Positions 1 through 8,394 of a DNA stretch of 64,000 nucleotides are shown here, in pieces. Origin of the DNA: Streptomyces lienomycini (GTDB lineage Bacteria; Actinomycetota; Actinomycetes; Streptomycetales; Streptomycetaceae); contig NZ_CP116257.1 of assembly GCF_027947595.1 (NCBI RefSeq), positions 2,976,001 through 3,040,000 of the forward strand. Reading direction: 5' to 3'. Both the position numbers and the translations under genes were made by a program. Position 1 is the first letter of the stretch, and the number at the start of each line of letters is the position of its first letter. The notes under the pieces are model-generated. The model ran no database searches. It was given only the letters and a program-made list of their open reading frames with translations, and had not been told where the DNA came from.

Positions 1-646
1 CGACGGCCGCGTCCCACTCCTCCCGGGTCCAGCCGCGCGTGGTGAAGACCCACTTAGGCGCCAGGCCCTTGCCGGTCGCGGTATGCGTGACCAGCGCCTC
101 CAGACCGTCCAGGTCCGCCGCCACCAGCGCGGCGAGGTGGCCGTCGCCCCGGTGCTCGCGCAACAGCGTCGCCGCGTGCCAGAACGCCAGGTGCGGCGCG
201 TCCGGCACGGGCAGGTCCGCGTGGGCCGAGTAGAGCGGGCGGGCGCCGCGCGTACAGCCCTCGGCGGCGCGCAGCGCCAGTGCGGCCGCCTCCGCCATCT
301 CGGCCGAGGCCACGGTCTCCTCGCCCAGCAGCCGGCGCAGCGTCGCGTCGACGGCACGCGCGCGTGCGGCCAGGGCCTGCTCGGGCGTGACCGTCTCCCA
401 CACGGCGGGCACGTACCGGGCGACGAGGTCGTGCTTGTAGTTGTAGAACGCCGCCGTCACGGCACCGGCTCCGACCGGTCCCAGCGCGGCGGCGCGCACC
501 GCGAAGTTGACGGCCGGGGCGTCGGTGACACCGAGGGCGCCCAGTTCCCGGCCCAGGTCGGGCGAGAAGTAGTGCGTCGAGTGCAGCGAGTTGAGCGCGT
601 TGTGGCAGCGGCGGCCCGCGCGGGCGTCGATGGCGGCAGTTGTCAT
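1..646 (-). CDS. SCO6745-family protein (C-terminus cut by window edge)
   Basis: An open frame starts at an ATG at 646 and runs to the left edge without a stop (215 codons seen). The product is Ala/Leu-rich and helical, with a CHNALNSLHSTHYFSP stretch near residues 14-29 and a TRGWTREEWDAAV end. It resembles, from memory, the conserved actinobacterial family named after S. coelicolor SCO6745, whose function is unknown to me. It is transcribed divergently from the GlxA-type regulator, with about 113 bp between the starts. The missing C-terminus prevents any domain conclusion. Confidence 0.7.
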   Translation of the reverse strand, partial: MTTAAIDARAGRRCHNALNSLHSTHYFSPDLGRELGALGVTDAPAVNFAVRAAALGPVGAGAVTAAFYNYKHDLVARYVPAVWETVTPEQALAARARAVDATLRRLLGEETVASAEMAEAAALALRAAEGCTRGARPLYSAHADLPVPDAPHLAFWHAATLLREHRGDGHLAALVAADLDGLEALVTHTATGKGLAPKWVFTTRGWTREEWDAAV

Positions 647-759
647 GCCGCGCACGTTACCAACCGCTCAGTACGTCCCTCCAGGCCTGCGGACGCATGG
701 CAGGAAAGGTGGGATGCTCGTCATTGCGGCCGTCCGGCTGCGGGCCGAGAATCGACGGC

Positions 760-1731
760 ATGGCGCAGCGAACCGTGCGAACCGTCCTGGTCCTCCTCTT
801 CGACGACGTCCAGAGCCTCGACGTCACCGGTCCCGTGGAGGTCTTCGCGGGCGCCGAGCAGCACGCGCCGGGCACGTACCGCATCCGCACCGCCTCGCTG
901 GACGGTGCTCCCGTGCGCACGTCCAGCGGACTGACCGTCGTACCGGACCACGCGCTCGCCGACGCGCCCCGGCCGGACACCCTGGTGGTCCCCGGCGGCC
1001 AGGGCACCCGGAGTCCCGCCCCGCGCCTGACCGACTGGCTGCGCGGGAACGGACCGGGCGTCCGGCGCCTGGTCTCCGTCTGCACCGGGGCGATCCTGCT
1101 CGCCCGTGCGGGCCTGCTCGACGGACGCCGCGTCACCACCCACTGGGCCTACAGCGCCCGCCTCGCCCGCGACCATCCGGCCGTGGACGTCGACCCCGAC
1201 CCGATCTACATCCGCGACGGCAACGTGGCCACGTCCGCCGGCGTCACCTCCGGCATCGACCTCGCCCTGGCGCTGGTGGAGGAGGACCTGGGCCGGGACG
1301 CCGCCCTGACCGTCGCCCGCCACCTCGTGGTGTTCCTGCGCCGGCCCGGGAACCAGGCCCAGTTCAGCGCGCAGCTCGCCGCCCAGACCGCGCGCCGCGA
1401 GCCGCTTCGGGAGATCCAGCAGTGGATCACCGAACAGCCCGGCGCCGATCTGAGCGTCGAGTCCCTCGCCGCCCGCGCCCGTCTCTCGCCGCGCCACTTC
1501 GCCCGCGCCTTCCAGGCGGAGACCGGCACGACGCCCGGCCGGTACGTCGACCGGGTCCGCCTGGAACACGCCCGCCGACTGCTGGAGGACAGCGGCGACG
1601 GGGTCGAGGAGGTCTCCCGCGCCAGCGGCTACGGCACGCCCGAGGCCATGCGCCGCGCCTTCGTCAAGACCCTCGGCACCCCACCGGCGGAGTACCGCCG
1701 CCGCTTCCGGCCCGCCGCCCAACCCCACTGA
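760..1731 (+). CDS. GlxA family transcriptional regulator (DJ-1/PfpI + AraC HTH)
   Basis: The 323-aa product has an N-terminal DJ-1/PfpI amidotransferase-like domain (about residues 1-190) with the nucleophile-elbow motif VSVCTGA and Cys108. A C-terminal AraC/XylS DNA-binding domain (about 215-320) has two helix-turn-helix units, including RLSPRHFARAFQAETG and the signature PAEYRRRF. The ATG at 760 (MAQRTVRTVLVLLFDD) fits the family start; an upstream in-frame extension from 640 lacks similarity. Proteins of this type are activators or repressors whose ligand is usually unknown. It sits directly before a second DJ-1/PfpI gene, a likely target, separated by a repeat-rich spacer. Confidence 0.9.
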   Translation: MAQRTVRTVLVLLFDDVQSLDVTGPVEVFAGAEQHAPGTYRIRTASLDGAPVRTSSGLTVVPDHALADAPRPDTLVVPGGQGTRSPAPRLTDWLRGNGPGVRRLVSVCTGAILLARAGLLDGRRVTTHWAYSARLARDHPAVDVDPDPIYIRDGNVATSAGVTSGIDLALALVEEDLGRDAALTVARHLVVFLRRPGNQAQFSAQLAAQTARREPLREIQQWITEQPGADLSVESLAARARLSPRHFARAFQAETGTTPGRYVDRVRLEHARRLLEDSGDGVEEVSRASGYGTPEAMRRAFVKTLGTPPAEYRRRFRPAAQPH

Positions 1732-1749
1732 AACCCCCGGACACCCGCC

Positions 1750-2125
1750 AACACTCACCGCCCGTCCCCGGCGTCATCACGGCCCCGTCCCGGCCTGACC
1801 ACCGCCCCGGCTCACCGTCCGTCCCGGCCTCACCACCGCCCCGAGCCCGGGCTCACCACGGCCCCGGCCTCACCCCCGTCCCGGCTCACCGTGTCCGCGA
1901 ACCGCTGCCCGACTCCGGGCTCACCACTCCTGCCCGGCTCACGGCCGGTCCTGGCTCATCGCCGCCCCGGGCTCATCGCCCGCCCGCCCGCAGCCCGACT
2001 CCGGGCTCACCGCCCGTCCCCGGCTCACCGTCCGAGCTGGGCTCAACGCCCGACTTGGGCTTGTTCTCCGACCCGGCTTCGCCTCCGACCCGGCTTCACC
2101 TCCGACCCGGGCTCACCGCCCGCTC
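1750..2125. repeat. Degenerate GC-rich tandem repeat between two DJ-1 family genes
   Basis: The spacer between the GlxA-type regulator and the next gene is filled with imperfect copies of a roughly 17-21 bp unit whose core reads CCCGGGCTCACCGCCCGTC. GGCTCA or GCTCAC recurs more than a dozen times. The last three copies (2070-2086, 2087-2103, 2104-2120) are exact-length 17-mers starting GACCCGG. One forward frame stays open through it and would give a Pro/Ser-rich linker, but it has no start signal of its own. No gene is called here. Confidence 0.75.
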
Positions 2126-2138
2126 CGAAAGGAACCCC

Positions 2139-2774
2139 GTGCAGATCGCCATCGTCCTCTTCGACCGCTTCACCGCCCTGGACGCCGTGGGCCCCTACGA
2201 GACCATGAGCCGTATCCCGGGCGCCGACACCGTGTTCGTCGCCGAGCGGACCGGTCCCGTCCGCAACGACACGGGGAGCCTGGCGCTGACCGCCGACCGG
2301 ACGCTGGCGGACGTGCCCGGCGCGGATGTCGTCGTCGTGCCGGGCGGCCCCGGCCAGGAGGCGCAGATGGGCAACGAGACCCTGCTCGACTGGCTGCGCG
2401 CCGCCGACGCCACCAGTACCTGGACGACCTCCGTCTGCTCGGGCTCCCTGCTGCTCGCCGCCGCCGGACTGCTGAGCGGCCGCCGGGCCACCTCGCACTG
2501 GCTGGCCCTGGACCTCCTGAAGGCGTACGGCGCCGAGCCGACCGGCGAACGGGTCGTCACCGACGGCAAGTACGTCACCGCGGCCGGCGTCTCCTCCGGC
2601 ATCGACATGGGGCTCACCCTGGTCGGCCGCATCGCCGGCGACGAGCACGCCCAGGCGGTCCAGCTGCTGACCGAGTACGACCCGCAGCCGCCCTACGACG
2701 CGGGGTCCCCGCAGAAGGCGCCCGCGCATCTCGTCGAGGAGTTCCACACCAGGAACCGGTTCATCCCGTCGTAG
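2139..2774 (+). CDS. DJ-1/PfpI family protein, isocyanide hydratase-like
   Basis: The 211-aa single-domain DJ-1/PfpI protein has the nucleophile elbow TSVCSGS (Cys100) and ends HLVEEFHTRNRFIPS. Length and single domain match the InhA/isocyanide-hydratase-like branch rather than proteases; the substrate is not determined by sequence. I chose the GTG at 2139 because GAAAGGAA lies just upstream (2126-2133) and similarity begins at MQIAIVLFDRFTALDAVGP. The frame is open far upstream only because of the GC-rich repeat. Its 3' end overlaps the convergent crotonase gene by 14 bp. Confidence 0.85.
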   Translation: MQIAIVLFDRFTALDAVGPYETMSRIPGADTVFVAERTGPVRNDTGSLALTADRTLADVPGADVVVVPGGPGQEAQMGNETLLDWLRAADATSTWTTSVCSGSLLLAAAGLLSGRRATSHWLALDLLKAYGAEPTGERVVTDGKYVTAAGVSSGIDMGLTLVGRIAGDEHAQAVQLLTEYDPQPPYDAGSPQKAPAHLVEEFHTRNRFIPS

Positions 2775-3516
2775 GCGCGCTCCAGCCGAAACGCGGCTGC
2801 CTGCGTTCCAGGAAGGCGGCGACTCCCTCCGCGGTGTCGCCGCTCGCCTGCGCCTGCGCGGCCCAGTACGCGTCCCGGTCCGTGCGTCCGTTCGCGAACT
2901 CCTTCGCCGCGGCCTGCGTCAGCTGTGAGCGGGAGACCAGCACCCGGGTGAACTCCGCCACCCGTTCGTCCAGTTCGCCGTCCGGCAGCACCTCGTCCAC
3001 CAGGCCGGTGCGCAGCGCCCGCGCGGCGTCGATCAGCTCGCCGCTGAACAGCAGGTACTTCGCGGTGGCGGGCCCCGTCAGCGCCACCAGCCGCCGGGTC
3101 GCGGACGCCGGGTACACGACCCCCAGCTTGGCCGGGGTCACCCCGAACGACGCCGTCTCCTCGGCGAACCGCAGGTCGCACGCCGCCGCCAACTGCGCCC
3201 CGCCGCCCACGCAGTGACCGCGGACGGCCGCCAGCGTCGGCCTCGGGAACGCGGCGAGGGCCTCCTCGGCCCGTACCGCCAGCTCCTGGGCCTCGCCGGA
3301 CGACTCCCGCAGCGTCGAGATGTCCGCCCCGGCGCAGAAGGTCGCGCCCTCGCCGGTGAGTACCAACGCCCGCACCCCGGTGTCCCGGGCCAGGGCACCG
3401 AGCAGCTCGGGCAGCGCCCGCCACATCGCGGCCGTCATGGCGTTGCGCTTGGCCGGGTGGTGGACGACGACGGTGGCGACCGAGTCGGCGACCCGGTGCA
3501 GCAGCTGCGGCTCCAT
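2761..3516 (-). CDS. Enoyl-CoA hydratase/isomerase family protein (crotonase fold)
   Basis: The 251-aa crotonase carries the oxyanion-hole pieces FCAGADI and GHCVGGGAQLA and the usual C-terminal helix region RFGW. The glutamate of the common hydratase motif (LPE..LG..P) is not evident: the segment reads GVTPAKLGVVYP. It may therefore be an isomerase or another crotonase activity rather than a classical hydratase. The ATG at 3516 (MEPQLLHRVADSV) is preferred to a 38-residue extension. No fatty-acid genes lie beside it; neighbours are a DJ-1 protein and an anti-sigma-like ATPase. Confidence 0.85.
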   Translation of the reverse strand: MEPQLLHRVADSVATVVVHHPAKRNAMTAAMWRALPELLGALARDTGVRALVLTGEGATFCAGADISTLRESSGEAQELAVRAEEALAAFPRPTLAAVRGHCVGGGAQLAAACDLRFAEETASFGVTPAKLGVVYPASATRRLVALTGPATAKYLLFSGELIDAARALRTGLVDEVLPDGELDERVAEFTRVLVSRSQLTQAAAKEFANGRTDRDAYWAAQAQASGDTAEGVAAFLERRQPRFGWSAPTTG

Positions 3517-3721
3517 GGGGCGGATGCTACCCACCGGCCCCATCGCCCCGAGCGGACGGGGCGAGCAGGACAGGAACGGTCTCACCATCGACCGTGTCGG
3601 GCACCGGCGATCAAAAACCGCTCGATACATGCTGACTTGCGTTCAGTGCGGCGGAGTGGAGGGGCGGGTTACCAACACTCGGGGTGTGGTGACAATCGAG
3701 CCCAGGGGTGGCGACCGGACG

Positions 3722-4174
3722 ATGGACGAGACCGGGCCCGCCGGGCCGCTGCCGTACGAAGGCGTCTGGCGGTTCACCGCCCCGGCCGTGGACGCGTCCG
3801 TCCCGCAGGCCCGGCACGCCGTGCGCGACCTGCTGACGCGCCAGGGCGTGCCGGTCTCCGACGACGTCACGCAGGCCCTGCTGCTGATCGTCTCGGAACT
3901 GGTCACGAACGCGGTCCGGCACGCGGCCGTGCTCTCGCCGGTGCTCGCCGTGGAGGTCGCCGTCGGCCCCGAGTGGGTGCGGGTGGCCGTGGAGGACGAC
4001 CACCCCTACCGACCGACCGCCCTGGAGACCGACCACGGTCGCACCGGGGGGCGCGGTCTGCTCCTGGTCCGCGAGATCACCCGCGAGGCGGGCGGCGCCT
4101 GCGACGTCGCCCACACCGCGAGCGGCGGCAAGGTGATCTGGGCCGCCCTGCCCCTCAAACACGTCCCGCGGTAG
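3722..4174 (+). CDS. ATP-binding protein of the RsbW/anti-sigma HATPase type
   Basis: The 150-aa product is a lone HATPase_c domain. The N-box helix reads ELVTNAVRHA (about residues 59-68), the G1 region VEDDHP, and the G2 loop GRGLLLVREI. Streptomycetes encode many such small GHKL proteins, which act as anti-sigma-factor kinases or of unknown role. The ATG at 3722 has AGGGG about 20 bases upstream; an in-frame GTG at 3685 is an alternative. No sigma or antagonist gene adjoins it, so no partner can be named. Confidence 0.8.
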   Translation: MDETGPAGPLPYEGVWRFTAPAVDASVPQARHAVRDLLTRQGVPVSDDVTQALLLIVSELVTNAVRHAAVLSPVLAVEVAVGPEWVRVAVEDDHPYRPTALETDHGRTGGRGLLLVREITREAGGACDVAHTASGGKVIWAALPLKHVPR

Positions 4175-4243
4175 GACACCCAGCGGTAGGACGGCCCGCG
4201 GTGGGACGCCCCTGACCGGGACGCCCCGCGGTGGGACGCCCGC

Positions 4244-4837
4244 TCACCAGCCCGCGGACGTGCCCGTCAGCTCGCGGACGGCCGGCCGGGCCGCGTCCAG
4301 CACCGTCATGAACCACGCCGAGAAGGTGTCCCTGCCGTGCCGCTCGGCCAGTTCGGCCGGGGGCACGAAGGCCGTCCGGGCCACTTCCTCCGGGTCCGGA
4401 CGCGGTTCGGCCTGCACCAGACCGACGAAGAGGTGGTTGTACTCCTGCTCGACCAGCCCGGAGTCCGGGTCGGGGTGGTTGTAGCGCACCGTGCCCGCCT
4501 CGGCGAGCAGCGAGGGCGAGACCCCCAGCTCCTCGTACGTCCGCCTGGCCGCCGCCGCGAACGGGGCCTCACCGGGGTAGGGGTGACCGCAGCAGGTGTT
4601 GGACCACACGCCGGGGGAGTGGTACTTGCCCAGCGCCCGCTGCTGGATCAGCAGCCGCCCCCGCTCGTCGAAGAGGAAGACCGAGAAGGCGCGGTGCAGC
4701 CGCCCCGGCGGCTGGTGCGCGGAGAGCTTCTCCGCGGTGCCGATCGTCACGCCGTTCTCGTCGACCAGTTCCAGCAAGATCTCGTCTGCGGTGCCGTTCG
4801 ACGAGCTGGGCGTCGCGGTGGCAGGAGTGATCGGCAT
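4244..4837 (-). CDS. idi: Isopentenyl-diphosphate delta-isomerase, type I
   Basis: The 197-aa Nudix-fold enzyme interconverts isopentenyl and dimethylallyl diphosphate, the step that balances precursors for the prenyl synthase and hopanoid genes downstream. NTCCGHPYPGE contains the catalytic cysteine (Cys83, equivalent to Cys67 of E. coli Idi), and EQEYNHLF around 130-136 carries the second catalytic Glu and metal-ligand region. The second of two closely spaced ATGs (4837) is chosen because AAGGA overlaps the first ATG and stands five bases before the second. It closely resembles S. coelicolor SCO6750 as I recall it. Confidence 0.95.
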   Translation of the reverse strand: MPITPATATPSSSNGTADEILLELVDENGVTIGTAEKLSAHQPPGRLHRAFSVFLFDERGRLLIQQRALGKYHSPGVWSNTCCGHPYPGEAPFAAAARRTYEELGVSPSLLAEAGTVRYNHPDPDSGLVEQEYNHLFVGLVQAEPRPDPEEVARTAFVPPAELAERHGRDTFSAWFMTVLDAARPAVRELTGTSAGW

Positions 4838-5148
4838 ACCCATCCTTCACATCGGTCCTCGCGCCCCAAGTGTGCCGTACGAATCCGGCACTCTCGGCAC
4901 TTCCCGGCGCACCCGCATGTCCTGTGTGCCCCCGCGGGCACCGGGTGTGACCGGTCGGACACCGAGGAGGGGTCCGATGGGTGAGCGTGCCCGGCCCCGC
5001 CCTCGGGGAACCTTCCGGTGTGCCACGACCGGGAGGGGGCCGCGGCGACCGGACGCGCACGCACGGCGGACGAGGGCGCTCGACGGCGCGTCCGAGCGCG
5101 AACGCGCCCCCCGCAGCGGCGTGACAGGCGCCCCCGCGGCCCGGTGCC
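4838..5148. other. Intergenic region upstream of idi
   Basis: This 311-bp gap separates idi from the stop of the CDF transporter; both genes are on the minus strand. It holds the likely idi promoter. An inverted repeat GTGCCG/CGGCAC with an 8-nt loop lies at 4872-4891, close enough to the idi start to be an operator or leader hairpin. I see no convincing gene; short open frames here are GC-rich shadows. Confidence 0.5.
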
Positions 5149-6087
5149 TCAGTGGCACAAGCGCGCCTCGTGCTCCGCGTGACCGCCCGGCTCCAGCTGG
5201 AAGGTGCAGTGCTCCACGTCGAAGTGGTCGCCCAGGCAGCCCTGCAGTTCGTGGAGCATCTTCTCGTGGCCGATCGCGTTCAGCGCCTCGCCGTTCACCA
5301 CCACGTGCGCCGACAGCACGGGCATGCCGGAGGTGATCGTCCAGGCGTGCAGGTCGTGCACGTCCTCGACCCCGTCCAACGCCAGTATGTGGGCGCGTAC
5401 CTCGGCGATGTCGACGCCCTTGGGAGCCGCCTCCAGCAGCACGTCGAGGGTCTCGCGCAGCAGCCGCCAGGTGCGGGGCACGATCATCAGACCGATGAGC
5501 AGCGACGCGATCGGGTCGGCGGGCTGCCAGCCGGTGGCCAGGATGACCAGTGCGGCGACGATCACGGCCAGCGAACCCAGCGCGTCGGCCGCCACCTCCA
5601 GGAAGGCGCCGCGCACGTTGAGGCTCTCCTTCTGGCCGCGCATCAGCAGGGACAGCGACACCACGTTGGCGACCAGCCCGATCGCACCGAAGACGACGGT
5701 CAGTGCGCCGTCGGTGCCGGCGGGCGTGACGAACCGCTCGATCGCCTCGTACAGGACGTAGCCCCCGACCCCGAGCAGCAGCAGGCAGTTGGCCAGGGCC
5801 GCCAGGATCTCCGCGCGGGCGTAACCGAAGGTCCGCCGGTCACTCGGCGGCCGGCTCGCGAAGTGGATGGCCAGCAGCGCCATGCCGAGGCCCAGCGCGT
5901 CCGTGGCCATGTGCGCCGCGTCGGCGACCAGGGCGAGCGAGTCGGCGAGCAGGCCGCCGACGATCTCGACGACCATGACGGTGAGGGTGATCGCCAGCGC
6001 CACCCGCAGTCTGCCCCGGTACGCGGAGGTCGCCGTCCCGCCGGCCCGCGCCCCGTGCGCGTGCCCGTGATCGTGCCCAGCCCCCAT
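5149..6087 (-). CDS. Cation diffusion facilitator (CzcD-like Zn2+/Co2+ exporter)
   Basis: The 312-aa inner-membrane proton-coupled metal exporter starts with a His-rich segment (GHDHGHAHG), followed by six predicted membrane spans. TM2 has LVADAAHMATD, the His-x3-Asp half of the transport site. TM5 has LEVAADALGS, where Glu replaces the common first His, a variant I recall in CzcD-type members. A cytosolic dimerisation/metal domain follows (VEDVHDLHAWTITSG) and ends EHCTFQLE. The ATG at 6087 has GGAGG upstream; a start at 6126 is less likely. Regulation is unknown, but a 10-bp perfect inverted repeat lies about 115 bp upstream. Confidence 0.92.
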   Translation of the reverse strand: MGAGHDHGHAHGARAGGTATSAYRGRLRVALAITLTVMVVEIVGGLLADSLALVADAAHMATDALGLGMALLAIHFASRPPSDRRTFGYARAEILAALANCLLLLGVGGYVLYEAIERFVTPAGTDGALTVVFGAIGLVANVVSLSLLMRGQKESLNVRGAFLEVAADALGSLAVIVAALVILATGWQPADPIASLLIGLMIVPRTWRLLRETLDVLLEAAPKGVDIAEVRAHILALDGVEDVHDLHAWTITSGMPVLSAHVVVNGEALNAIGHEKMLHELQGCLGDHFDVEHCTFQLEPGGHAEHEARLCH

Positions 6088-6201
6088 GAGAAAGCCTGCC
6101 TCCCTGTGTGGACGGGCGTCCGTCATCCGGCGCCCGGATGACAGTCAACTACGGGTAGGGGGTATACGGCAACGCGGCACTGAACACCGTTGTCATGTGC
6201 C

Positions 6202-6230
6202 CTGACCTGCGAAAACGTTCCGCAGGTCAG
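6202..6230. promoter_or_regulatory. Perfect 10-bp inverted repeat between divergent genes
   Basis: The arms CTGACCTGCG (6202-6211) and CGCAGGTCAG (6221-6230) are perfectly complementary across a 9-nt AT-richer centre. The site lies between the CDF transporter (minus, start 6087) and the operon starting at 6577, so it is not at the end of either gene. An operator is more likely than a terminator. The rest of the 489-bp spacer (6088-6576) shows no gene. Confidence 0.5.
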
Positions 6231-6576
6231 AGCGTCGGGCCGGAGCGTCGGACGGCAGCCGCAGGTGCGGCCTCCGCCATCGGGGCGACGAGCCGCCGGG
6301 AGCCGCCCTGACCGTGTGCGCACACCCGTCGACACTGTGCGATGCCCGGGATGCCCGGTCTGGGGGCGCGGTTTGTGGGGCGAGCCCCGGATCCCCGATG
6401 ATGATCGCGGCAAAGGCGGGCGCACGTGGCGTCGACCGACCGTGAAACGGGCGGTGAACGCGGCGTTCCCGGCATCCGATAACCTCTGCCGACATGCCGC
6501 CCGGGTGCCGCAGGCACGGGCGCTCCACCATGCACAGGACCGGCGCCGAGGCGCCGGCACCAGGGAGTGAGTTCGG

Positions 6577-8394
6577 TTGTCGACCGCCATCCTCACCGGT
6601 CAGCCGGTCCCCGGTTCGTCCATCGAGCACGAGCTGCGGTCCCTGGGCTTCGACGTGCACCTCGCCACCGGTGCCGCCGACACCGAGACCCTGCTGGCCC
6701 GGGTGCCCGGCGGGGAACGCGTCGCCGTGGTCGACGCCCGCTTCGTGGGCCACGTGCACGCGCTGCGCCTCGGCCTCACCGACCCCCGCTTCCCGCTCGC
6801 CGCCGTACCGGGCGCCGTGACCGCGCAGCCGGACGCCCGCCAGGCGCTGACCCGTGCGATGGCCCGCGAGAACTCCTCGGGCGGCGGCACCGCGCTGGAC
6901 GTCGACAGCCTCGCCGACCGGATCACCGCCGCCCTCGACGCCGACGGCGCCGACGTGCACCGCCCCGAACTCGGCAGCCTCGTCGCCGCCGTCCCCGCCG
7001 ACCCGCAGGCCCGCAACGAGTCACGGCAGGCCGTCGCCGCCGTGGACGACGAGGCCGTACGCCTGAAGTCGGCGGTCAAGGCCCGCGACGGCTTCGTCAC
7101 CACCCACTTCATCAGCCCCTACTCCCGCTACATCGCCCGCTGGTGCGCGCGCCGGGGCCTGACGCCCAACCAGGTCACCACCGCCTCGCTGATCACCGCG
7201 CTCATAGCGGCCGGCTGCGCCGCCACCGGTACCCGCGGCGGGTTCGTCGCCGCCGGGGTCCTGCTCATCGCCTCCTTCGTCCTCGACTGCACCGACGGAC
7301 AGCTCGCCCGCTACTCCCTGCAGTACTCCACACTCGGTGCCTGGCTGGACGCCACCTTCGACCGCGCCAAGGAGTACGCCTACTACGCGGGCCTCGCCCT
7401 CGGCGCGGCGCGCGGCGGCGACGACGTATGGGCCCTCGCGCTCGGCGCCATGGTCCTGCAGACCTGCCGGCACGTCGTCGACTTCTCCTTCAACGAGGCC
7501 AATCACGACGCCTCGGCCAACACCAGCCCCACCGCCGCCCTCTCCGACAAGCTGGACAGCGTCGGCTGGACGGTCTGGGTGCGCCGCATGATCGTCCTGC
7601 CGATCGGCGAACGCTGGGCCATGATCGCCGTCCTGACCGCGCTCACCACGCCGCGCGTCACCTTCTACGCACTGCTCGTCGGCTGCGCGTTCGCCGCCAC
7701 GTACACCACCGCCGGCCGCGTCCTGCGCTCGCTGACCCGCAAGGCCACCCGGACGGACCGGGCCGCCGCGGCACTGGCCGACCTCGCCGACTCGGGACCG
7801 CTCGCCGAGGCCGCCGCCAACGGCCTGCGCCGCACCGCGCGCCGCCTGCCCGGCTTCACCGCCCCCGCCGTCGCCCTCCTCGGCGGCGCCGCCGTCGTCG
7901 CCACCGCCGCGCTCACCGACTTCGGCACCCCCTGGCTGCTCGTCGCCGCCGTCGTCTACGTACTGACCTCCGCCCTCGCCGTCGCCCGCCCCCTCAAGGG
8001 CGCCCTCGACTGGCTGGTCCCGCCGTTCTTCCGGGCCGCCGAGTACCTCACGGTCCTGGTGCTGGCGGCGAAGGCCGACGTGAACGGGGCCCTTCCGGCG
8101 GCTTTCGGGCTGGTGGCCGCGGTCGCCTACCATCACTACGACACGGTCTACCGCATCCGCGGTGACGCGGGCGCGCCGCCGCGGTGGCTGGTGCGGACGG
8201 TCGGGGGACACGAGGGCCGCACGCTGGTGATCACCGTGCTGGCCCTGCTGCTCACCGCCACACAGTTCAAGGTCGCGCTCACGGTCCTCGCCGTGGCCGT
8301 GGCACTCGTGGTGCTCGTCGAGAGCATCCGCTTCTGGGTCGCCGCCCACAAGGTCGGCGCACCCGCCGTACACGACGAAGGAGAACCCGCATGA
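6577..8394 (+). CDS. CDP-alcohol phosphatidyltransferase with N-terminal extension (DUF5941-type)
   Basis: The 605-aa integral membrane protein has an unusual start region. Residues 1-170 are soluble (VAVVDARFVGHVHALRLGL) and may be a degenerate nucleotidyltransferase-like domain. A CDP-alcohol phosphotransferase domain follows, with the full signature D237-x2-DG-x2-AR-x8-G-x3-D-x3-D (DCTDGQLARYS...GAWLDATFDRA). The rest has several further membrane spans (DUF5941-like, from memory). It should transfer a phosphoalcohol from a CDP-linked donor to a lipid or polyol acceptor. The start is TTG at 6577 with AGGGAG upstream. It overlaps the next gene by ATGA, indicating a co-translated unit. Confidence 0.82.
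   Translation: MSTAILTGQPVPGSSIEHELRSLGFDVHLATGAADTETLLARVPGGERVAVVDARFVGHVHALRLGLTDPRFPLAAVPGAVTAQPDARQALTRAMARENSSGGGTALDVDSLADRITAALDADGADVHRPELGSLVAAVPADPQARNESRQAVAAVDDEAVRLKSAVKARDGFVTTHFISPYSRYIARWCARRGLTPNQVTTASLITALIAAGCAATGTRGGFVAAGVLLIASFVLDCTDGQLARYSLQYSTLGAWLDATFDRAKEYAYYAGLALGAARGGDDVWALALGAMVLQTCRHVVDFSFNEANHDASANTSPTAALSDKLDSVGWTVWVRRMIVLPIGERWAMIAVLTALTTPRVTFYALLVGCAFAATYTTAGRVLRSLTRKATRTDRAAAALADLADSGPLAEAAANGLRRTARRLPGFTAPAVALLGGAAVVATAALTDFGTPWLLVAAVVYVLTSALAVARPLKGALDWLVPPFFRAAEYLTVLVLAAKADVNGALPAAFGLVAAVAYHHYDTVYRIRGDAGAPPRWLVRTVGGHEGRTLVITVLALLLTATQFKVALTVLAVAVALVVLVESIRFWVAAHKVGAPAVHDEGEPA

Noticed and set aside
591..2774. A single 727-codon plus-strand frame spanning the GlxA region and the DJ-1 gene
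   Set aside because: Its first two thirds are antisense-like Arg/Pro-rich translation of another frame and of the GC-rich repeat. Only the part from GTG 2139 shows family similarity and a ribosome site.
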